This document shows positions 35,901 through 44,900 of a DNA stretch of 64,000 nucleotides, piece after piece. This DNA is from Limnoperna fortunei (lineage: Eukaryota > Mollusca > Bivalvia > Mytilida > Modiolidae). The notes below the pieces were generated by a model, which saw nothing but the letters and a program-made list of their open reading frames with translations, ran no database searches and was not told the DNA's origin. Every line of letters begins with the position of its first letter. The first letter of the stretch is position 1. A program made the translations under genes and the position numbers. Location: assembly GCA_944474755.1 (NCBI GenBank), contig OX104122.1, positions 7,465,223 to 7,529,222 on the forward strand. Direction: 5' to 3'.

Positions 35901-37306
35901 GTCGATCCATCTGCTAATATACAAACTTGTTTCTTACCTGTCAAAAATTCATCCCCTATTAAGCTTCGTTTTACTACAATGCTGCTACATCCTGAATCTC
36001 GCAAAGCAGTTACAAGTTTACTGTTGACATACCCAGGAACAATAGGCATACTCACCACCTTAGTCATCTGACAAATGAACGGATGCGTACTTGAGGTGCT
36101 TGAAGAAATAGAACTAGAACTTCCAGAATAAATAATCGACTCACTTGGAATAGTACATACTCCGCAAACTGGAGGTTTTTTCCTTGTGGAATCAGACACC
36201 ACAATACTTACCCTATGACTTGTACAATCTGTAGCAATATGACCAGTCTTGCCACATTTATAACATCTCCTATCTTTCATAGCAACGAACGAATTCTTAT
36301 CCCTTGGTTTGTTGATCACCTGTTCTTTTCTTATACTATGTTCTATAGGTTTCCGATTAGCGTTACTAATGGAGGAGAAGTTTGGGTGCTTACCTCTATT
36401 TATAAGATTAGTTGCACTTGTGTACCTAGCCTCCCTAAATTGATCAGCTATCGTCGCCATATTCACCAACGAATCGGGAGATCTTTCTCTTAAAAATAAA
36501 GATAACTCCTGAGAACATATATGTGCAAATTGATCACGCAATATTAAATCAACTAACCCTTTATATGTGGTATCGATTTTTGACATCTCAATCCACCGTT
36601 GGAAATATCCTTCTAATCTAACAGCAAATTGGGCAAATGTCTCACCTGTCTCAGGTCTACAATTCCTGAATTTGCGTTTGAATCCATCTTCGGTCATATC
36701 ATACCTTTTTAACAAAGCTTCCTTTAAGGTGTCATAATCCATTGCTTTATCTACTGGCATAAGTGCATAAACATCCAATGCTCTACCCTTGAGTAATGCA
36801 CTTAATTGAATAGCCCAAATATCTTGTCTCCAATTCTGAGCTACTGCATACCTCTCAAATCGTCTCAAATAACTATCCATCTCGTCCTTACCTTCCTCAA
36901 AAGCTGGAATTTTAATTCCCTTTACACTGCCGTGAGATTCACTTACCACTCTATGGGAACTCTCTGACTGCATATTTGTTAGTCTACTTGCCTCTTCCAT
37001 CCTCTGGGCAAAATTTAACTTTTGTAACTCAATCTCATGTTCTCTCTGGGCTATTCTTTCTTCTCGATCTTCTTTCTCTTTCTGTCGTTGAGTATCTCTC
37101 TCTCTCTCTTCTCGTTCTTCTTTCTCTCTCTGACGTTTGTCAGCTCTCTCAGCTCGGTCTTGCTCATCCTTCTCCTTCTGACGTTGCGCAACTCTCTCTT
37201 CTCGATCTTGCTCAATCTTCTGTTGCTCTTTAACAAAAGCTCTTAACTCCTGACCCTCATATCCCATACTTTTACCCAGTTCTTGTAATTCTTTTAGTTT
37301 TTCCAT
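32909..37306 (-). CDS. gag-pol: Gag-Pol polyprotein of element C (Gag-PR-INT-RT-RNaseH), intact
   Basis: 1,465 residues in one frame. Order: charged E/R/K-rich coiled coil (about 25-110); Gag capsid-like region (about 130-310); CCHC zinc knuckle from Cys348 (CYKCGKTGHIATDC); aspartic protease motif DSG at Asp437; integrase zinc finger His626, His633, Cys663, Cys666; integrase core Asp696, Asp756, Glu792 (D,D35E); GPY module at 933; reverse transcriptase with FIDD at 1200-1203; RNase H with Asp1351, the TIEKE Glu and the VVADYLSR end. It makes particle proteins and the enzymes for reverse transcription and integration. Integrase before RT is the Gmr1-like order. The start is the first ATG after an in-frame TAG six codons upstream. 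No gag/pol stop or frameshift is present, so the Gag:Pol ratio must be set another way, perhaps by proteolysis. Confidence 0.95.
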   Translation of the reverse strand: MEKLKELQELGKSMGYEGQELRAFVKEQQKIEQDREERVAQRQKEKDEQDRAERADKRQREKEEREERERDTQRQKEKEDREERIAQREHEIELQKLNFAQRMEEASRLTNMQSESSHRVVSESHGSVKGIKIPAFEEGKDEMDSYLRRFERYAVAQNWRQDIWAIQLSALLKGRALDVYALMPVDKAMDYDTLKEALLKRYDMTEDGFKRKFRNCRPETGETFAQFAVRLEGYFQRWIEMSKIDTTYKGLVDLILRDQFAHICSQELSLFLRERSPDSLVNMATIADQFREARYTSATNLINRGKHPNFSSISNANRKPIEHSIRKEQVINKPRDKNSFVAMKDRRCYKCGKTGHIATDCTSHRVSIVVSDSTRKKPPVCGVCTIPSESIIYSGSSSSISSSTSSTHPFICQMTKVVSMPIVPGYVNSKLVTALRDSGCSSIVVKRSLIGDEFLTGKKQVCILADGSTIETPIAKVSIDTPYVKGEFEASCMENPIYDLIIGNVCHARDAADPDPNWQEVSAVQTRQQVIDSGKPLSKLKVKDIITEDISPHDIMSAQKDDVSLERIRKDAQAGSVFKRANAEIGWFVKRGMVYREFKSLKDTRMSYTQLVVPLSYRDKVMRLAHESIMSGHMGIRRTLDRVLSAFFWPGVTADVKRFCQSCDICQRTIQKGRISKVPLQSMPLIEEPFKRVAVDLIGPLYPATERGNRYILTLVDYATRYPEAVALKSIETERVAEALVDIFSRVGVPQEMLTDMGSQFTSTLMTEVSRLISLRQLSTTAYHPMCNGLVERFNGSLKQMLKRICSERPKDWDRYLNPLLFAYREVPQESLRFSPFELVYGRTARGPMTILKELWTKEIEDPEVKTTYQYVIDLRDRIESTCELTRQNLVSASKKQARYYNKSAKQRNMKVGDKVLILLPTDNNKLLMQWKGPYNIVEKLGNVDYKIELKGKVKTFHANLLKKYVDRIKLSTAVVSEETEQFEEANDLDELPFVSADEGPDQVDVNIELSASQMCQVRELLKSFSDVFTDRPGCTDIMEHEIKLSTETPIRMKLYPIPYSMIDTVNTEVSKMLDLGVIEPSTSPFSSPIVIVRKKDNTNRFCIDFRALNSQTVFDAEPMPNAEDMFAKLAGHKYFSRLDLSRGYWQLPLSEESKDKTSFQTPKGLFRFTRMPFGLVTAPASFSRLMRKLLKDMDNIDNFIDDIIIFAVTFEQHLQVLHELLVRLRKANLTARPSKCSIGYTSLECLGHVVGENKLKPHPDKVKSMIDAPRPVTKKQVRSFLGLLGFYRKFIPNFASVALPLTDLTKKGQPNTVVWEDIHEKSFQTLKHALIKFPILKLPDVTQQFILMTDAADKGIGAVLMQVEDGIKLPVAYASRKLKTSEIAYSTIEKECLAIVWAIQKYQKYLYGTEFILETDNQPLMYLNKGKIANARLMRWALLLQPYRFRIVPIKGKDNVVADYLSRI

Positions 37307-37726
37307 TTTTAACTCGTCAGTCTAGTCAATCGGATGTTTAAATCATCAGTACCCCAGCGCTACGTACAGACCAATCAAATCGACCGTAAACCCCAGATGG
37401 TTTTTTATTTATATGATGACTACCGATACTTACAGTCAACTTCGCAGGGACTGACCACAGAATATTCGAGAGACACGAGGCAATTTACTTGTACACTGCA
37501 CTAGAATCGAGTTTCACTACTTCTGAAAAATAAATTTAAATTTAACAAAACAATTTAGAATTATGATAACATGAGAAATTGAATAATTCTACAGATCATT
37601 ATAAAAAAGATGATTACTTTATATATCCCTTACATTTTAACTCAATTTATCCCTCCATATTTATCCTTTTTTTTAATATCCCTTCTTATCTATCCCTTTT
37701 TTAATATCCCACTTCTGACACCACTT
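37307..37726 (-). other. 5' leader of element C
   Basis: Counterpart of 25471-25890, 420 bp from LTR4 to the ATG. An in-frame TAG six codons before the ATG supports the chosen start. No gene. Confidence 0.65.
37707..37723 (-). promoter_or_regulatory. Primer binding site of element C (tRNA-Leu type)
   Basis: TGGTGTCAGAAGTGGGA on the minus strand, three nt inside LTR4. This is where minus-strand cDNA synthesis would be primed by the 3' end of a host tRNA, by similarity tRNA-Leu. Confidence 0.85.
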
Positions 37727-38396
37727 TGTCACGGATGGCTAGTGGCATGAGAAGGGACACTCAATATATACATAATTTAATACAACAATAAACATAGATA
37801 TATACACAAAATATATACTATTTACAAAGTTATAGACATTGTCTCAACAACACCTTATACAGTTCTACTTTTCCACCCTGTTCTCCACTTTGTCACCATT
37901 ACACCGGTTTCCTCCTGGATCCATTTACTAGTTGCTATACTGATTACTGTTACTGATTACTACATCGGTTACTACACTGATTACTGTTACTGATTACTAC
38001 ATCGGCTACTACACTGATTACTGTTACTGATTACTACACACCGGTTACCACTACTAATTACTACACCGGTTACTCGATGGCATTTACACTGGTTACTCGA
38101 TGGTATTTGTAAGAATGAGCAATTACTTATGATGTTAAACTCGACTTCCAGTGGACACTCCTCTGCTCATTGACTGTCGTATCAGCAGGTCGTTCCTTTT
38201 ATACTGACCAGGTGAGCGAAAATCTACTAAACCGGTTTCCTCTCACCGTCACACATGTAAACTAAGGACAACCTATACACTGGAGTCTACCTGATCCGCA
38301 CTAGCGATCTGAGGCACTGACGACCACTCATCACGTTAAAAAGAATGACAAGCATAATTTTCTTTAATAATTAAATTATAAAGTCACCTCGTGACA
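37727..38396 (-). repeat. LTR4 (outer 5' LTR of the array)
   Basis: 670 bp, TGTCACG...CGTGACA. It is the 5' LTR of C and of the whole array. By eye it has four private differences: catgag near 37748, atcagc near 38184, ccgcac near 38300 and gacaag near 38350. It is the most diverged of the four, yet still over 99% identical to them. Confidence 0.93.
38197..38203 (-). promoter_or_regulatory. TATA box in the 5' LTR of element C
   Basis: The minus strand reads cagTATAAAAggaacgacc, 470 bp from the plus-strand start of the LTR, with equivalents in the other three LTRs. Transcription would be expected to begin about 25-30 nt downstream, around 38165-38172, defining U3 and R. No canonical AATAAA signal was seen on the sense strand downstream, so the R/U5 end is unclear. 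Confidence 0.6.
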
Positions 38397-38401
38397 GTAC
38401 T
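38397..38401. repeat. 5-bp target-site duplication, right copy (LTR array)
   Basis: gtact, identical to 19915-19919; satC sequence resumes in register directly after it (aacggattggaatag). Confidence 0.92.
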
Positions 38402-41400
38402 AACGGATTGGAATAGTAGGTAGTAAAGTGATAAAGAAATGGTAGTAACGAATGGAATAGTAGGTAGTAAAGTGATATAGTAATATTAGTAACGGATTGG
38501 AATAGTAGGTAGTAAAGTGATGGAGTAATGGTAGTAAAGTGATGGAGTAACGTAGTAACGGATTGGAATAGTAGGTAGTAAAGAGATAAAGTAATGGTAG
38601 TAACGGATTGGAATAGTAGGTAGTAAAGTGATAAAGTAATGGTAGAAACGGAATGGAATAGAAGGTAGTAAAGTGATGGAGTAATAGTAGTAACGGAATG
38701 GAATAGTAGGTAGAAAAGTGAAGAGTAATGGTAGTAACGGATTGGAATAGTAGGTAGTAAAGTGATAAAGTAATGGTAGTAACGGATTGGAATAGTAGGT
38801 AGTAAAGTGATAAAGTAATGCTAGTAACGGAATGGAATAGAAGGTAGTAAAGTGATGGCGTAATGGTAGTAACGGAATGGAATAGTAGGTAGTAAAGTGA
38901 TAAAGTAATGGTAGTAACGAATGTAATAGTAGGTAGTAAATTGATTCAGAAATGGTATTAACGGAATGGAATAGTAGGTAGTAAAGTGATGGAGTAATGG
39001 TAGTAACGGAATGGAATAGTAGGTAGTAAAGTGATGGTAGTAACGGAATGGAATAGTAGGTAGTAAAGTGATGGCGTAATGGTAGTAAAGTGATATAGTA
39101 ATGGTAGTAACGGATTGGAATAGTAGGTAGTAAAGTGATTAAGTAATGGTAATAACGGAATGGAATAGTAGGTAGTAAAGTGAAGGAGTAGTGGTAGTTA
39201 CGGAATGTAATAGTAGGTAGTAAAGTGATAAAGTAATGATAGTAACGGATTGGAATAGTAGGTAGTAAAGTGATGGAGCAATGGTAGTAACGGATTGGAA
39301 TAGTAGGTAGTAAAGTGACAAAGTAATGGAAGTAACGGATTGGAATAGTAGGTAGTAAAGTGATATAGTAATGGTAGTAACGGAATGGAATAGTAGGTAG
39401 TAAAGTGATGGAGTAATGGTCGTAACTTATTCGAATAGTAGGTAGTAAAGTGATAAAGTAATGGTAGTAACGGAATGGAATAGTAGGTAGTAAAGTGATG
39501 GCGTAATGGTAGTAACGGAATGGAATAGTAGGTAGTAAAGTGATGGAGTAATGGTAGTAACGGAATGGAATAGTAGGTAGTAAAGTGATGGAGTAATGGT
39601 AGTAACAGATTGGAATAGTAGGTAGTAAAGTGATAAAGTAATGGTAGTAACGGAATGGAACAGTAGGTTGTAAAGTGATGGCGTAATGGTAGTAACGGAA
39701 TGGAATAGTAGGTAGTAAAGTGATGGAGTAATGGTAGTAAAGGAATGGAATAGTAGGTAGTAAAGTGATGGAGTAATGGTAGTAAGGGAATTGAATAGTC
39801 GGTAGTAAAGTGATGGAGTAATCGTAGAAACGGATTGGAATAGTAGGTAGTAAAGTGATAAAGTAATGGCACTAACGGAATGGAATAGTAGGTAGTAGAG
39901 TGATGGAGTAATGGTAATAACGGATTGGAATAGTAGGTAGTAAAGTGATAAAGTAATGGTAGAAACGGAATGGAATAGAAGGTAGTAAAGTGGTGGCTTA
40001 ATGGTAGTAACGGAATGGAATAGTACGTAGTAAAGTGATGGAGAAATGGTAGTAACGGATTGGAATAGTAGGAAGTAAAGTGATGGCGTAATGGTAGTAA
40101 CGGATTGGAATATTAGGTAGTAAAGTGATAAAATAATGCTAGTAACGGAATGGATTAGTAGGTAGTAAAGTGATGGCGTAATGGTAGTAACGGAATGAAA
40201 TAGTAGGGTGTAAACTGATGGAGTAATGGTAGTAGCGGTATGGAATAGTAGGTAGTAAAGTAATGGAGTAGAGGTAGTAAATTGATGGAGTAATGGTAGA
40301 AACGGCATGTAATAGTAGTAAAGGAATTAAAAAAGTGTGTAGTAAAATGATGTAGTAATTGTCAGGTTCATTGTAGTATGAGCATGTAATAGAAGGTAGT
40401 AAATGACAAAGTAATGGTAGTAACGGATTGGAATAGTAGGTAGTAAAGTGATATAGTAATGGTAGTAACGGATTGGAATAGTAGGTAGTAAAGTGATGGA
40501 GTAATGGTCGTAACTGATTGGAATAGTAGGTAGTAAAGTGATGGTAGTAACGGAATGGAATAGTAGGTAGTAAAGTGATGGCGTAATGGTAGTAAAGTGA
40601 TATAGTAATGGTAGTAACGGATTGGAATAGCAGGTAGTAAAGTGATTAAGTAATGGTAATAACGGAATGGAATAGTAGGTAGTAAAGTGATGGAGTAGTG
40701 GTAGTGACGGATTGGAATAGTAGGTAGTAAAGTGATAAAGTAATGATAGTAACGGATTGGAACAGTAGGTAGTAAAGTGATGGAGCAATGGTAGTAACGG
40801 ATTGGAATAGTAGGTAGTAAAGTGACAGAGTAATGGAAGTAACGGATTGGAATAGTAGGTAGTAAAGTGATATAGTAATGGTAGTAACGGAATGGAATAG
40901 TAGGTAGTAAAGTGATGGAGTAATGGTCGTAACTGATTGGAATAGTAGGTAGTAAAGTGATAAAGTAATGGTAGTAACGGAATGGAATAGTAGGTAGTAA
41001 CGTGATGGCGTAATGGTAGTAACGGAATGGAATAGTAGGTAGTAAAGTGATGGAGTAATGGTAGTAACGGAATGGAATAGTAGGTAGTAAAGTGATGGAG
41101 TAATGGTAGTAACAGATTGGAATAGTAGGTAGTAAAGTGATAAAGTAATGGTAGTAACGGAATGGAACAGTAGGTTGTAAAGTGATGGCGTAATGGTAGT
41201 AACGGAATGGAATAGTAGGTAGTAAAGTGATGGAGTAATGGTAGTAAAGGAATGGAATAGTAGGTAGTAAAGTGATGGAGTAATGGTAGTATGGGAATTG
41301 AATAGTCGGTAGTAAAGTGATGGAGTAATCGGAGAAACGGATTGGAATAGTAGGTAGTAAAGTGATAAAGTAATGGCACTAACGGAAAGGAATAGTAGGT

Positions 41401-41900
41401 AGTAGAGTGATGGAGTAATGGTAATAACGGATTGGAATAGTAGGTAGTATAGTGATAAAGTAATGGTAGAAACGGAATGGAATAGAAGGTAGTAAAGTGA
41501 TGGCTTAATGGTAGTAACGGAATGGAATAGTAGGTAGTAAAGTGATGGAGAAATGGTAGTAACGGATTGGAATAGTAGGAAGTAAAGTGATGGCGTAATG
41601 GTAGTAACGGATTGGAATATTAGGTAGTAAAGTGATAAAATAATGCTAGTAACGGAATGGAATAGAAGGTAGTAAAGTGATGGCGTAATTGTAGTAACGG
41701 AATGGAAAAGAAGGTAGTAAAGTGATGGAGTAATGGTAGTAACGGAATGGAATAGTAGGTAATAAAGTGATGGCGTAATAGTAGTAACGGATTTGAATAG
41801 TAGGAAGTAAAGTGATATAGTAATGGTAGTAACGGATTGAAATAGTAGGTAGTAAAGGGATAAAGTAATGGTAGTAACGGAATGGAATAGTAGGTAGTAA
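38402..41900. repeat. satC minisatellite with a ~1,507-bp tandem duplication
   Basis: 45-bp monomers as in the central array. Rare variants recur at a fixed shift; for example gggaattgaatagtcgg occurs at 39786 and 41293 (shift 1,507), as does the run of monomers around it. A marker block (aaggaattaaaaaagtgtg, then gtaattgtcaggttc) lies at 40321. The first ~550 bp match the sequence right of the empty site at 59382 onward. No gene. Confidence 0.9.
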
Positions 41901-44900
41901 AGTGATTCAGAAATGGTATTAACGGAATGGAATAGTAGGTAGTAAAGTAATGGAGTAATCGTAGTGACGAATTGGAACAGTAGGTAGTAAAGTGATATAG
42001 TGATGGTAGTAACTGAATTGATTAGTAGGTAGTAAAGTGATATAGTAATGGTAGTAACGGATTGGAAAAGTAGGTAGTAGAGTGATATAGTAATGGTAGT
42101 AACGGAATGGACTGGTAGGTAGTAAAGTGATAAAGTAATGGTAGTAACGGAATGGAATAGTAGGTAGTAAAGTGATGGAGTAGTGGTAGTAACGGATTGG
42201 AATAGTAGGTAGTAAAGTGATAAAGTAATGATAATAACGGAGTGGAATAGTAGGTAGTAAAGTGATGGAGCAATGGTAGTAACGGATTGAAATAGTAGGT
42301 AGTAAAGTGACAGAGTAATGGTAGTAACGGATTGGAATAGTAGGTAGTAAAGTGATATAGCAATGGTAGTAACGGAATGGAATAGTAGGTAGTAAAGTGA
42401 TGTAGTAATGGTCGTAACTGATTGGAATAGTAGGTAGTAAAGTGATAAAGTAATGGTAGTAACGGAATGGAATAGTAGGTAGTAAAGTGATGGCGTAATG
42501 GTAGTAACGGAATGGAATAGTAGGTAGTAAAGTGATGGAGTAATGGTAGTAACGGAATGGAATAGTAGGTTGTAAAGTGATGGAGTAATGGTAGTAACAG
42601 ATTGGAATAGTAGGTAGTAAAGTGATAAAGTAATGGTAGTAACGGAATGGAACAGTAGGTTGTAAAGTGATGGCGTAATGGTAGTAACGGAATGGAATAG
42701 TAGGTAGTAAAGTGATGGAGTAATGGTAGTAAAGGAATGGAATAGTAGGTAGTAAAGTGATGGAGTAATGGTAGTAAGGGAATGGAATAGTCGGTAGTAA
42801 AGTGATGGAGTAATCGTAGAAACGGATTGGAATAGTAGGTAGTAAAGTGATAAAGTAATGGCAGTAACGGAATGGAATAGTAGGTAGTAGAGTGATGGAG
42901 TAATGGTAGTAACGGATTGGAAAAGTAGGTAGTAAAGTGATGGAGTAATGGTAGTAACGGAATGGAATAGTAGGTAGTAAAGTGATGGAGTAATAGTAGT
43001 AACGGATTTGAATAGTAGGTAGTAAAGTGATACAGTAATGGTAGTAACGGATTGAAATAGTAGGTAGTAAAGTGATAAAGTTATGGTAGTAACGGAATGG
43101 AATAGTAGGTAATAAAGTGATAAAATAATGGTAGTAACGGAATGGAATAGTAGGTAGTAAAGTGATTCAGAAATGGTATTAACGGAATGGAATAGTAGGT
43201 AGTAAAGTAATGGAGTAATCGTAGTAACGGATTGGAACAGTAGGTAGTAAAGTAAGGAGTAATCGTAGTAACGGATTGGAATAGTAGGTAGTAAAGTGAT
43301 ATAGTAATGGTAGTAACGGAATTGATTAGAAGGTAGTAAAGTGATATAGTAATGGTAGTAACGGATTGGAAAAGTAGGTAGTAGAGTGATATAGTAATGG
43401 TTGTAACGGAACGGACTAGTAGGTAGTAAAGTGATAAAGTAATGGTAGTAACGGAATGGAATAGTAGGTAGTAAAGTGATGAAGTAATGGTAGTAACGTA
43501 TTGGAATAGTAGGTAGTAAAGTGATGGAGTAATGCTAGTAACGGATTGGAATAGTAAGTAGTAAAGTCATGTAGTAATGGTAGTAACGGATTTGAATAGC
43601 AGGTAGTAAAGTGATAAAGTAATGGTAGTAAGGGAATGGAATAGTAAGTAGTAAAGTGATGTAGTAATGGTAGTAACGGATTGGAATAGTAGGTAGTAAA
43701 GTGATAAAGTAATGGTAGTAACGGAATGGAATAGTAGGTAGTAAAGTGATGGAGTAATGGTAGTAACGGATTGGAATAGTAGGTAGTAAACTGATAAAGT
43801 AATGGTAGTAACGGAATGGAATAGTAGGTAGTAAAGTGATATAGCAATGGTAGTAACGGAATGGAATAGTAGGTAGTAAAGTGATGTAGTAATGGTCGTA
43901 ACTGATTGGAATAGTAGGTAGTAAAGTGATAGAGTAATGGTAGAAACGGAATGGAATAGTAGGTAGTAAAGTGATGGCGTAATGCTAGTAACGGAATGGA
44001 ATAGTAGGTAGTAAAGTGATGGAGTAATGGTAGTAACAGATTGGAATAGTAGGTAGTAAAGTGATAAAGTAATGGTAGTAACGGAATGGAACAGTAGGTT
44101 GTAAAGTGATGGCGTAATGGTAGTAACGGAATGGAATAGTAGGTAGTAAAGTGATGGAGTAATTGTAGTAAAGGAATGGAATAGTAGGTAGTAAAGTGAT
44201 GGAGTAATGGTAGTAAGGGAATGGAATATTCGGTAGTAAAGTGATGGAGTAATCGTAGAAACGGATTGGAATAGTAGGTAGTAAAGTGATAAATTAATGG
44301 CAGTAACGGAATGGAATAGTAGGTAGTAGAGTGATGGAGTAATGGTAGTAACTGATTGGAATAGTAGGTAGTAAAGTGATAAAGTAATGGTAGAAACGGA
44401 ATGGAATAGTAGGTAGTAAAGTGATGGCGTAATGGTAGTAACGGGATGGAATAGTAGGTAGTAAAGTGATGGAGAAATGGTAGTAGCGCATTGGAATAGT
44501 AGGAAGTAAAGTGATAAAGTAATGGTAGTAACGGATTGGAATATTAGGTAGTAAAGTGATAAAATAATGCTAGTAACGTAATGGAATAGAAGGTAGTAAA
44601 GTGATGGCGTAATGGTAGTAACGGAATGGAAAAGTAGGTAGTAAAGTGATGGAGTAATGGTAGTAACGGAATGGAATAGTAGGTAGTAAAGTGATGGAGT
44701 AATAGTAGTAACGGATTTGAATAGTAGGTAGTAAAGTGGTATAGTAATGGTAGTAACGGATTGGAATATTAGGTAGTAAAGTGATAAAGTTATGGTAGTA
44801 ATGGAATGGAATAGTAGGTAGTAAAGTGATATAGTAATGGTAGTAACGGAATGGAATAGTTGATAGTAAAGTGATAAAATAATGGTAGTAACGGAACGAA

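Larger units (their letters stand above)
19920..38396 (-). mobile_element. Tandem array of three Gmr1-like Ty3/gypsy LTR retrotransposons (LTR-A-LTR-B-LTR-C-LTR)
   Basis: 18.5 kb of head-to-tail elements, all on the minus strand, with four 670-bp LTRs starting at 19920, 25891, 31862 and 37727 (periods 5971, 5971, 5865). Neighbouring elements share one LTR; no duplication or satellite lies at the inner junctions, and only the outermost LTRs are bounded by gtact. Each internal region has PBS, leader, gag-pol, 3' noncoding stretch and polypurine tract. Copies are nearly identical. The simplest origin is one insertion later multiplied by LTR-mediated unequal recombination; integration of a multimeric cDNA is an alternative. 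No env-like gene was recognised. Confidence 0.93.
31862..38396 (-). mobile_element. Element C: LTR retrotransposon with intact gag-pol
   Basis: Rightmost copy, 6,535 bp, with LTR4 as 5' LTR and LTR3 as 3' LTR. Its gag-pol frame is uninterrupted. It is ~106 bp shorter than A and B because a 113-bp stretch of the 3' noncoding region (equivalent to 20753-20865 in A) is replaced by 4 bp at 32696-32699. PBS, PPT, TATA box and LTR ends are all present, so by sequence it could be an autonomous or recently active copy. Confidence 0.9.
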
